From: Streptomyces sp. NBC_01476
GTDB lineage: Bacteria > Actinomycetota > Actinomycetes > Streptomycetales > Streptomycetaceae
Direction: 5' to 3'
Assembly (NCBI RefSeq): GCF_036227265.1
Contig: NZ_CP109446.1
Coordinates: forward strand, 3,729,001-3,793,000
DNA: 64,000 nt
The notes below the pieces were generated by a model. That model was not told the DNA's origin. It did not search any database and worked only from the letters and a program-made list of their open reading frames with translations. The position numbers and the translations under genes were made by a program. Shown here one piece after another: positions 44,958 to 51,908 of this stretch. How positions within the stretch are numbered: position 1 is the stretch's first letter; every line of letters starts with the position of its first letter.

Positions 44958-45832
44958 CTAAGCGTTGTCCCGTAAGTGCTGGTCGTAGGTGAGATGATCT
45001 TGCCGTGGCTGGTGTGATCGCGGCGTCGGAGCCCTCGTGGATAGCCCCGTTCAGCGGGTTGAGCCCTCGGCAGTTCGGCAAGCTCGTCACGGCCCTGCGG
45101 CGGGAGGGTGCTGATCCGGTGGGCAAGGGTCGTCCGTGGTCGTTGCCCCTGGAGGACCGGGTCCTGCTGGTGGCGGCCTATTGGCGGACGAACCTGACCC
45201 TGCGCCAGCTCGCCCCGCTGTTCGGCGTCTCGAAGTCGGCCGCCGGCCGCATCGTCGACCACCTCGGCCCGATGCTCGCGCTGGAGCCCCGCAAGCGGTT
45301 CCGCAAGGACACGGTGCTGATCGTCGACGGCACCTTGGTGCCCACCCGCGACCACAGCGTCGCCGCGCAGTCGAAGAACTACCGGTACTCCACCAACCAC
45401 CAGGTCATCATCGACGCCGACACCCGGCTCGTCGTCGCCGTCGGCAAGCCCCTGCCCGGCAACCGCAACGACTGCACAGCATGGGAGGAATCCGGCGCCA
45501 GGGCCGCCGTCGGCCGCACCACGGTCATCGCGGACGGCGGCTACCGGGGAACCGGCCTCATCATCCCGCACCGCAAGAAACCCGGCCAGGCCGAACTCCC
45601 CGCCTGGAAAGAGGAACACAACGCCTCCCACCGCAAGGTCCGCGCCCGCGTCGAGCACGCCTTCGCCCGCATGAAGACCTGGAAGATCCTCCGCGACTGC
45701 CGCCTCAAAGGCGACGGCGTGCACCACGCCATGCTCGGCATAGCCCGCCTCCACAACCTCACCCTGACCGGCTGACGAAGAAGCAGGCAGGCCAACCAGC
45801 ACGCCGTAGATCATTTACGGGACAACGCTTAG
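44958..45832. mobile_element. IS5-family insertion sequence
   Basis: Perfect 18-bp terminal inverted repeats CTAAGCGTTGTCCCGTAA at 44958-44975 and its complement at 45815-45832 flank one transposase. The outer bases allow a TA target duplication. The element is intact and sits between the caspase-primase gene and the integrase, so it entered the mobile element after assembly of that cargo. Confidence 0.9.
45005..45775 (+). CDS. IS5-family DDE transposase
   Basis: 256 residues from GTG 45005. A helix-turn-helix (LTLRQLAPLFGVSKSAAGRI) is followed by a DDE catalytic domain with Asp108 in LIVDGTLVP, Asp177 in VIADGGYRG and Glu217 in RARVEHAFARMK. It is the complete transposase of the IS; the long antisense frame over it is a shadow. 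Confidence 0.95.
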   Translation: MAGVIAASEPSWIAPFSGLSPRQFGKLVTALRREGADPVGKGRPWSLPLEDRVLLVAAYWRTNLTLRQLAPLFGVSKSAAGRIVDHLGPMLALEPRKRFRKDTVLIVDGTLVPTRDHSVAAQSKNYRYSTNHQVIIDADTRLVVAVGKPLPGNRNDCTAWEESGARAAVGRTTVIADGGYRGTGLIIPHRKKPGQAELPAWKEEHNASHRKVRARVEHAFARMKTWKILRDCRLKGDGVHHAMLGIARLHNLTLTG

Positions 45833-45856
45833 GGGCTTGTCGGCAGGCGCCGACTC

Positions 45857-45915
45857 GCGCTATCGCACCCCACATTGCGTCCCGTTTCCAGAGCAACTGT
45901 GGGGTGCGATAGCGC
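45857..45915 (-). terminator. 18-bp inverted repeat after the integrase
   Basis: GCGCTATCGCACCCCACA (45857-45874) and TGTGGGGTGCGATAGCGC (45898-45915) form a perfect stem with a 23-base loop. It lies 51 bp beyond the integrase stop on the minus strand, fitting a terminator. The long loop also allows an alternative reading as a recombination or regulatory site. Confidence 0.55.
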
Positions 45916-45966
45916 ACAGTTCGGGTATGGCGCCGGCTTAAGATTCGGCCGGATCGCTCTCCCGTG

Positions 45967-47202
45967 TCAGCGGCGCTGCTTCTCCTCTTCGCATCCCTGT
46001 GATTTCCACAGCAGGCCGTCAACCTTCACTGCCGTCTCCCGAAGCAGTGGATCAGTCACGTGCTGGTACCGCTTCGCCATCGATGCCGACGACCAGCCCA
46101 TGATCGCCATCACGATTCGCTCGGGTACACCGAGGAGCAGGAGAACTGTCGAGGCGGTGTGGCGGGCGTCGTGGAGGCGCGCGTCGCGGACGCCAGCTTC
46201 CTGGAGCAGCTCCTTCCAGTGGTGGTAGTCGGTGTTGGGGATCAGGGGTTCGCCGGTGGGTGAGGTGAAGACATAGCCCTTCTCCGTCCAGAGTTGCCGG
46301 GCCGCTGCGCGCTCCTGCGCCTGGACTTCCCGGTGCTGGCGCAGCAGTTTGGTCAGCTCGTCGGGGAGGCCGATCGCACGCTTGCCCGCGCGGGACTTGG
46401 TGTCCTTGGTCTCCCGGCGGATCTGGGTGCGCTGGCGGCGGTAGCCGGGTTTCCGGCCGCACTCCCCGCCGCAGCCGTGGGCGTACTTCGGTCGCAGGCG
46501 TCCTCGGCGGACGCGGATCACGCCGCCGTACAGGTCGACGTCCGACCACTGGAGGCCGAGCACCTCCCCCTGCCGGAGGCCGAGGGCTAGGGCGATGACC
46601 CAGCGTGCTGCATTGCGCCGCTTGCCAGCCGCCAGCAGGATGCGCTGCACCTCCTCCACCGAGTACGGCTCGATCTCCTCCTCTTCGAGGCGCGGCGCCT
46701 TGGCGATCTTGGCGACGTTCACCGTGAGGTGCCCCCGCCGTACAGCCTCGCCCAGGGCGACCCGTAGCGTGCGGTGCGCCTGGTGAGCAGTGGCCGGCTT
46801 GCTGCCGCTGTCCTGCATCTTCTTGTAGAAGCGCTCCAGGTGCTCCGGCTCCAGCTTGATGAGCCGGTGGGCGCCCAGCCCCGGTATGAGGTGGACGCGG
46901 ACTGCGACTTCGTAGCCGGCGATGGTGTTCTCGGAGACGCTGATCGGCGCGATGTTCTCGATCCAGTGCGTGAGCCACGCCTTGACCGTCCATGCCTGGC
47001 CAGGCTTGCGGACGGTGCCGGCGTCGCGCTGCTTCTCCAGCTCGCGGACGAGCTTGGTGACTTCGGCCCGGGTCTTGCGGGAAACGTGACGTCGGTCCGA
47101 GGTGCCGTCGTCCTTGATGCCGACGGTCACGCGGCCGTGCCACCGGCCGTCGTTCCCCTGATAGATGGACGACGCGCCGTTGGGCTGGCGGGAGTTGGCC
47201 AT
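45967..47202 (-). CDS. int: Tyrosine integrase
   Basis: 411 residues. N-terminal arm-binding and core-binding parts (SIYQGNDGRWHGRVTVG, WLTHWIENIAPISVSENTIA) lead into the catalytic domain: Arg210 in LALGLRQGE, His344 and Arg347 in HDARH, Trp370 in the usual second-His place (MGWSS), and Tyr379 in KRYQHV. A Cys/His-rich insert (HGCGGECGRK) may bind zinc. It catalyses site-specific insertion and, with the excisionase 10 bp upstream, excision. Same operon as xis. Confidence 0.95.
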   Translation of the reverse strand: MANSRQPNGASSIYQGNDGRWHGRVTVGIKDDGTSDRRHVSRKTRAEVTKLVRELEKQRDAGTVRKPGQAWTVKAWLTHWIENIAPISVSENTIAGYEVAVRVHLIPGLGAHRLIKLEPEHLERFYKKMQDSGSKPATAHQAHRTLRVALGEAVRRGHLTVNVAKIAKAPRLEEEEIEPYSVEEVQRILLAAGKRRNAARWVIALALGLRQGEVLGLQWSDVDLYGGVIRVRRGRLRPKYAHGCGGECGRKPGYRRQRTQIRRETKDTKSRAGKRAIGLPDELTKLLRQHREVQAQERAAARQLWTEKGYVFTSPTGEPLIPNTDYHHWKELLQEAGVRDARLHDARHTASTVLLLLGVPERIVMAIMGWSSASMAKRYQHVTDPLLRETAVKVDGLLWKSQGCEEEKQRR

Positions 47203-47212
47203 GTCGTCTCCC

Positions 47213-47515
47213 TCAGGCCGCGGTGGTGAAGCCGGAGGCGTAGCCGCCCTGCCGGGCGACGAAGGCAGCCAACGCTCCGGCCGGTATGCGGCGGAGGCTG
47301 CCGATCTTCACGGACGGGATCTGGCCTGAGGAGACGTACTCGTACATCTTGGTGCGGCTGATGCCGATACGGCGGGCGGCTTCGGCGACGGTGAGGGCGA
47401 CGAGGGTGGGATCGCCGTCCGATCCGCCCCGGGCGGCGATGAGCGCCCGGAGGTCTTCTTCCGCAACGCCGAGGAGGCGGGCGATCTGCGCGACCGGAAG
47501 GTCGTTGGAGTGCAA
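47213..47515 (-). CDS. xis: Excisionase, MerR-like helix-turn-helix
   Basis: 100 residues from TTG 47515 with GAGAGG eight bases upstream. A first small domain (NDLPVAQIARLLGVAEEDL) is followed by LTVAEAARRIGISRTKMYEYV and GQIPSVKIGSLRRIPAGAL, the winged-helix excisionase pattern. It bends DNA at the attachment site and directs the integrase to excision. It ends 10 bp before the integrase start. The leader upstream holds a hairpin and a tiny ORF. Confidence 0.88.
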   Translation of the reverse strand: MHSNDLPVAQIARLLGVAEEDLRALIAARGGSDGDPTLVALTVAEAARRIGISRTKMYEYVSSGQIPSVKIGSLRRIPAGALAAFVARQGGYASGFTTAA

Positions 47516-47547
47516 GGCGGAAACCTCTCTTGGCGAGGCTTGGGGGC

Positions 47548-47650
47548 GGCAACCCCGGCCTCGCCGGTCTTGTTCATTCGTGGGTACGGGCGGTTGTGCT
47601 GTTGGGGCGGGAGGACATAGCTGTTCCGCCGGTGTTCGTAGCACCGGCGG
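47548..47650 (-). promoter_or_regulatory. xis/int leader: hairpin plus conserved 50-base element
   Basis: On the minus strand, hairpin CCGCCGGTG-CTACGAA-CACCGGCGG (47626-47650) is followed by a segment (47548-47597) nearly identical to one before the replication gene (48414-48464). Order and spacing are the same in both. The pair looks like a shared leader RNA or protein-binding module controlling both operons. Confidence 0.65.
47574..47618 (-). CDS. Possible 14-residue leader peptide
   Basis: ATG 47618 opens MSSRPNSTTARTHE followed by TGA, inside the conserved leader. The same STTARTHE stretch is read in frame in the leader of the replication gene. It could couple translation to attenuation; no ribosome site is obvious apart from weak purines. 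Confidence 0.3.
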   Translation of the reverse strand: MSSRPNSTTARTHE

Positions 47651-47665
47651 AGGCGGGGGTCTGGA

Positions 47666-48205
47666 CTACGACGCGGTGCCCTGGTCCGGGGTGCGGAGCC
47701 AGCTCTGCATCTTGGGACGGGCACCGAGGTGGTGGCGGAACTCACCGTTGGATGCGACGGCCAGCTCGTGGGTGAGGAGAGCCTTCACGAGGTCGTCCTG
47801 ATCGGGGTGGGCCTCGGTGTACTCGCGGAGTTCGGCCTGGATGGCGTCCATGGCCTTGCCCAGGGCTCGCCACTGCTTCCACTGCTCGACGTACTCGCCG
47901 ACGAGTCTGCGGACCTTCGGGTTGGCGATGTGGCCGGGCGCGGCGGTGAGGTCGTCGAGGGTGATGTCGAAGACCTTGCAGAAGCCGAGCGCCTCGTCGA
48001 GGTTGACCCGGCGGCGGGGCTTGCCGCTCTCGATGCGCCAGATCGCGGACTGGTTGATCGGGTGGCCGGCCGCGGTCATGCGCTCGGCCAGGGTGACTGT
48101 GCTCCAGCCCCGGACCTCGCGTTCCAGCTTGACGCGCTGCGCGATGTAGTCCTCCGCGAGGGGTCGTTCGGGTCCAGCAGCTCGGGCTGCTCCTTCCTCG
48201 GCCAT
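47666..48205 (-). CDS. XRE-family repressor of the mobile element
   Basis: 179 residues from ATG 48205, with AGAGG eight bases upstream. The HTH is LAERMTAAGHPINQSAIWRIE with SGKPRRRVNLDEAL, then a helical C-terminal half (VEQWKQWRALGKAMDAIQAE). It lies between the xis/int and replication operons, the place of the master repressor in such elements. Palindromic sites just before its start region (48272-48309) are candidate operators. Confidence 0.85.
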   Translation of the reverse strand: MAEEGAARAAGPERPLAEDYIAQRVKLEREVRGWSTVTLAERMTAAGHPINQSAIWRIESGKPRRRVNLDEALGFCKVFDITLDDLTAAPGHIANPKVRRLVGEYVEQWKQWRALGKAMDAIQAELREYTEAHPDQDDLVKALLTHELAVASNGEFRHHLGARPKMQSWLRTPDQGTAS

Positions 48206-48271
48206 CGCGTCCACCTCTTTCGTCTCGGGCCGTCGGGCGACGGCGCGGGCGGGGCCTCAAGTAGTAAAGCT

Positions 48272-48309
48272 CATTCGGGAGCAGAATGCAAGCTAGTCAT
48301 TCCGCAATG
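48272..48309. promoter_or_regulatory. Candidate XRE operators between repressor and replication gene
   Basis: CATTC-GGGAGCA-GAATG (48272-48288) and CATT-CCGC-AATG (48298-48309) share the same half-site, and TACACT at 48317 could be a rightward -10. The site lies in the divergent promoter region, fitting control by the repressor. Confidence 0.4.
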
Positions 48310-48498
48310 CTCCTGGTACACTTGTGCGGGACCCCCTGGACAGCGACGAACACGAAGGAGAGAACGAAGAAGCCCCCGGCGCTACGAACGCCGGGGGCTG
48401 AAGCAGAAACCTCAACAACCGCCCGTACCCACGAACGATCAAGACCGGCAGGGCTGGGATTGCCGTCCCGCTGCCCGCCAGGTGAGGAGTTTCCGTGA
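48286..48498 (+). CDS. Possible leader ORF coupled to the replication gene
   Basis: A 70-codon frame from ATG 48286 reads through the hairpin and conserved leader and its TGA overlaps the GTG of the replication gene (GTGA). It contains STTARTHE as in the xis leader. No ribosome site precedes it, and its composition is unlike a folded protein. It might only serve translational coupling. Confidence 0.25.
   Translation: MQASHSAMLLVHLCGTPWTATNTKERTKKPPALRTPGAEAETSTTARTHERSRPAGLGLPSRCPPGEEFP
48371..48464 (+). promoter_or_regulatory. Replication-gene leader: hairpin plus conserved 50-base element
   Basis: Hairpin AGCCCCCGGCG-CTACGAA-CGCCGGGGGCT (48371-48399) is followed by the segment 48414-48464 that matches the xis leader in inverted orientation. 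The hairpin arms differ between copies but the CTACGAA loop is kept, showing that pairing and loop are what matter. It resembles a terminator, so attenuation is plausible. Confidence 0.65.
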
Positions 48499-50015
48499 AC
48501 CAGCGTACGGCCCCGGGGCCGGATACGCCATCGCGCCCGCCGACAGCGGCCCCGGCTGCCGACGAGCCGCCCAACGACCTGGTCGCCGAGCAAGCGGTCC
48601 TCGGCGCGTGCATGTTCCAGCACCAGGCCGTGGACGAGGTACGGGCACTGCTGGTGCCGGAGGACTTCTACCGCCCGGCGCACGAGACCGTCTGGCGGGC
48701 CATCCTCGCCCTGCGCGCCGAGGACGCGCCCACCGACCCGATCGTGCTGGGCGACTTCCTACTCGGCCGGGGCGACCTCAACCGGATCGGCGGCACCACC
48801 TACCTCCACGTGCTGGCCGGCGCCCCGCCGACAGTCGCCAACGCCGCGTACTACGCCGAGATCGTCCGCCGCAAAGCCGACCTGCGCCGCCTGCGGGAGA
48901 ACGGCCTCCGCACCCTCCAGCGGGCCGCCGAGCCAGGCGCCGACCCCGACGCGATACGCAGCGCCGCCGAGGCCGAGCTGCGCGCCGAACGCGACCGCGC
49001 CCTCGCCACCGGCGGCGGCAGGCTGTCCCGCTACCTGGTCGACGGCTGGCGCTTCGTCACCGAGACCGGCGCGGACACCGACCCGCTGTGGGGCACCCGC
49101 GAGCAGACCGCCTGGTCCTCGGGCGAGAGCCTGATGATCGTCGGCCCGCCCGGCGTCGGCAAGACCACCCTGGCCCACCAGGTGATCCTCGCCCGCCTCG
49201 GCCTCCAGGACACCGTCCTGAACATGCCCGTCTCCCCCAGCGAGCGAGTCCTGTACCTGGCCATGGACCGGCCCAAGCAGATCGCCCATGCCATGGCCCG
49301 CCGCGTCGCGCCCGAGCACGAGCCGGTCCTGCGCGACCGGCTCGCCGTCTGGCAGGGCCCGCTGCCCGCCACCCTCGACAAGGAGCCCGACCTCCTCGCC
49401 GACCTCGCCGCCGCCCACCAGGCCGACACCATCGTGATCGACAGCCTCAAGGACGCGGTCAGCACCCTCGTCGACGACGCGCTCGCCGTCGCCTTCCACA
49501 ACGCCCGCATGCGCGCCCTGCGCAACGGCGTCGAGGTCATGGAACTCCACCACCAGCGCAAGGCCACCGCCGACGCCCCACGCGGCCAACGCCCCACCCT
49601 CGACCGGGTCTACGGCTCCACCTGGATCACCTCCGGCGCGGGCAGCGTGCTGTTCATCGCCGGAGAGGCGGGCGACCCCGCCGTCACCGTCCACCACCTC
49701 AAGACCCCGACCGGCGAGATCGGCCCCCTCCAGGTCATCCACGACCACGAGCGCGGCACCACCACGATCGAGCCCACCTTCGACCCGGTCGCCATCCTGC
49801 GCGCCAACCCCGGCGGACTCAGCACCCGCGACCTCGCCGCGATCCTCGGCGGCCAGGCCAACCCGGACCGGTCGGACGTGGAGAAGGCCAGGCGGCACCT
49901 GGAACGCCTCGTCAAGACCGGCCTCGCCCGGAAGACCGAGGGCACGGCAGGCGGCAACGGAGGCGGTCAGCAGGCCCGCTACCACGTCTCCAACCTGCAC
50001 ATCGCCGTCGGCTGA
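48495..50015 (+). CDS. Replication helicase with DnaB N-domain and RepA-like ATPase
   Basis: 506 residues from GTG 48495 (GTGAGGAG upstream). Residues about 25-125 are a DnaB-type N-terminal domain (DLVAEQAVLGACMFQHQAVD, FYRPAHETVWRAI). Residues about 190-410 are a RecA-like ATPase: GPPGVGKTTLAHQV (about 217), TIVIDSLKD (Walker B) and HHQRK. The last 80 residues are a winged helix (LSTRDLAAILGG). It likely unwinds and replicates the element after excision. The leader upstream duplicates that of xis. Confidence 0.88.
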   Translation: MNQRTAPGPDTPSRPPTAAPAADEPPNDLVAEQAVLGACMFQHQAVDEVRALLVPEDFYRPAHETVWRAILALRAEDAPTDPIVLGDFLLGRGDLNRIGGTTYLHVLAGAPPTVANAAYYAEIVRRKADLRRLRENGLRTLQRAAEPGADPDAIRSAAEAELRAERDRALATGGGRLSRYLVDGWRFVTETGADTDPLWGTREQTAWSSGESLMIVGPPGVGKTTLAHQVILARLGLQDTVLNMPVSPSERVLYLAMDRPKQIAHAMARRVAPEHEPVLRDRLAVWQGPLPATLDKEPDLLADLAAAHQADTIVIDSLKDAVSTLVDDALAVAFHNARMRALRNGVEVMELHHQRKATADAPRGQRPTLDRVYGSTWITSGAGSVLFIAGEAGDPAVTVHHLKTPTGEIGPLQVIHDHERGTTTIEPTFDPVAILRANPGGLSTRDLAAILGGQANPDRSDVEKARRHLERLVKTGLARKTEGTAGGNGGGQQARYHVSNLHIAVG

Positions 50016-50038
50016 CCGCACCCTCGCCGCCGGGCCCG

Positions 50039-50214
50039 GACCGTACACGGGGGCGTACACGCGGCCCTGTCCGGACCAGGCCGCACGAAGCGTGCCCACG
50101 CGTCCACGGCCGCAACGAACCCGCAGGTCAGACGATCACGCGACCGTACACGGCGCACACGCGGCCAGGCGTACACGCGCGGACCCCCCTTTAGAAGGGG
50201 GTTCGCGTGTACGC
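50039..50214. repeat. GTACACG iterons and large palindrome, candidate origin or oriT
   Basis: GACCGTACACGG occurs at about 50039 and 50152, each followed by GCGTACACGCGGCC or a close variant. At 50168-50214 a long palindrome has outer arms GGCGTACACGCG and CGCGTGTACGCC and an inner stem CCCCCTTTAGAAGGGGG. It sits between the replication helicase and the mobilization genes, where an origin or transfer origin is expected. No nick site can be assigned. Confidence 0.55.
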
Positions 50215-50268
50215 CCCCTCGGCGGAGCCCGTGATCGCTCCCCCACAACCACCCCTGGAGAACCCCGC

Positions 50269-51003
50269 ATGACCAAGCACACGGCCGAGCGATACGCGCT
50301 CGCCGCCGCCGGAACCGTCATCGTCGTCCTGACCGCCGGCGGATTCTGGCTCTCGTACGCGCACCTCGCCGAGGTCGCCGGACAACACGGGCTGAGGAAC
50401 TACCCGGCCCGCCAATGGACATGGCCCGCGACCCTGGACGCCTTCATCGTCGCCGGCGAACTGCTGATGCTCCGCGCGGGTCTGCGCAACGTTGCGGACT
50501 GGTGGGCCATCGGCCTGACCGCGACCGGATCGGTCGGATCCATTGCGCTCAACGTGGCCGGAGTGAGCGGAACGGGCAACGCCTCCGCCGTGCCTCTCCT
50601 CGACTACGTGGTCGCCGCGGTCCCACCGACCGCCGCGCTGCTCGCCTTCGGCGTGCTGATGCGGCAGATCCACCAGCTCGTCACCGTGCCCGACAGCGCC
50701 GCGGAGCCGGTATCCGCACAGCCGGCGAAACGGCCGCCCGCCCTTACGCAGGGCGCAGAGGGCGCCGCCGATCCGCAGACCGCCGCCCCGCAGACGGTGC
50801 CGCGTACTGGCCGCCCCGCAGACGCCACGCTCGACGAACTCGTCGAGATCGGACGGGCAGCGGCCAGCGAACACGGACGGGCCACCCGCGCCGTCGTCCA
50901 ACAGGCCATACGCGACAAGGGCCTCAAGGTCGGCGGCCAACGCCTCACCCAGGCCATGAGCGTCCTGCGAGCGGAACTCGGCACCGAACGCAGCGATGAG
51001 TGA
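50269..51003 (+). CDS. DUF2637 (SpdB-like) membrane protein
   Basis: 244 residues from ATG 50269. Four membrane helices (ALAAAGTVIVVLTAGGFWLS, LDAFIVAGELLMLRAGL, WWAIGLTATGSVGSIAL, LDYVVAAVPPTAALLAFGVL) are followed by a cytoplasmic tail with a helix-turn-helix-like end (DELVEIGRAAASEHGRATRAV). DUF2637 proteins recur in Streptomyces conjugative elements beside spread genes. It may recruit DNA to the membrane. Its TGA overlaps the next GTG. Confidence 0.88.
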   Translation: MTKHTAERYALAAAGTVIVVLTAGGFWLSYAHLAEVAGQHGLRNYPARQWTWPATLDAFIVAGELLMLRAGLRNVADWWAIGLTATGSVGSIALNVAGVSGTGNASAVPLLDYVVAAVPPTAALLAFGVLMRQIHQLVTVPDSAAEPVSAQPAKRPPALTQGAEGAADPQTAAPQTVPRTGRPADATLDELVEIGRAAASEHGRATRAVVQQAIRDKGLKVGGQRLTQAMSVLRAELGTERSDE

Positions 51004-51908
51004 GCGCAAGGGCGACCGGAACGGAGCCGGGGTGGTCGGAACAGTTCCGACCACCCCGTCCCCGCCGCCGCGCTTCCCACCCCATCGGCTCGGCCCCGAC
51101 ACCCGAAGAGACGGCCCGGCCCCTCTCCTCGCCGAACCGTCGCCAGCGATCCGACCGCATCCCCACCGCCCCCTCCGGAGTACCAGCCGTGACCCAGACC
51201 CCACACCACCTCGAAGCCCCACACGACGAGCCGTCGACTGCCACGAAGTCCCATAAGCTGAGGGACCGTTGGCAGAGGGCGTTCGGAAAGACGGCCCCTG
51301 GCGGAGCCAGTAGTACCCCGAGTCCGACTCGCGGCCGGATCGAGGGGATCTCCGCCCCAGGGGTGGCGGAGAGGGCCCGGCGCGAGGGCGCGCCGAGCCA
51401 GGAGATCGGGGCCGGCTCCGATCCGGACACGCTCCGCACCGCCCAGCGAGCCGTCCTCGACAGCGCGTCCGCTGAATCCGCCCCGCCGAGCGTGCAAGGC
51501 GTTCAGCCCGCGATCCGCCGCTTCACCGGCGACAAACGCACCGCCCGCGTCGGCCCCCTGCGCTTCACCCCCGAAGAGCACACCAGCCTCCGCGAAGCCG
51601 CCGTGGAGCACGGCTACAAGGGCGAATCCGGCTTCGCCGCCGACATCGTCCTCGCCTTCGTCGCGGGTCGGTTCACCGCCAACCTTCCGCTCAGCGAGGA
51701 CCGCCGCCGCATCCACGTGTTCCGCGCCCAGGTCCTGCGTGCGCTCAACCGCATTGGCGCCAACATCAACCAGATCGCGCGCGCCCTGAACAGCGACTAC
51801 ACGCCGCCCGACATCCGCGAACGCCTCGACGAACTGCACCGCCTGCTGACCACGATCGCGGAAGCCCTGCGCGGCCCCGCCGACCCGACGGGGGTCCGGC
51901 ACCCGTGA
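51000..51908 (+). CDS. MobC-like relaxosome accessory protein
   Basis: 302 residues. The first 180 are Pro/Ser/Arg-rich and likely disordered. The C-terminal 120 hold a ribbon-helix-helix-like segment (LRFTPEEHTSLREAAVEHGY) and the MobC core (VFRAQVLRALNRIGANINQIARALN). MobC proteins bind oriT and help relaxase nicking. GTG 51000 overlaps the preceding stop and its own stop overlaps the relaxase start, so translation of the three is coupled; an internal start is possible. Confidence 0.8.
   Translation: MSARATGTEPGWSEQFRPPRPRRRASHPIGSAPTPEETARPLSSPNRRQRSDRIPTAPSGVPAVTQTPHHLEAPHDEPSTATKSHKLRDRWQRAFGKTAPGGASSTPSPTRGRIEGISAPGVAERARREGAPSQEIGAGSDPDTLRTAQRAVLDSASAESAPPSVQGVQPAIRRFTGDKRTARVGPLRFTPEEHTSLREAAVEHGYKGESGFAADIVLAFVAGRFTANLPLSEDRRRIHVFRAQVLRALNRIGANINQIARALNSDYTPPDIRERLDELHRLLTTIAEALRGPADPTGVRHP

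Noticed and set aside
44648-45814. Minus-strand frame of 388 codons over the IS
   Set aside because: It is the antisense of the transposase and crosses the IS border; no protein pattern.
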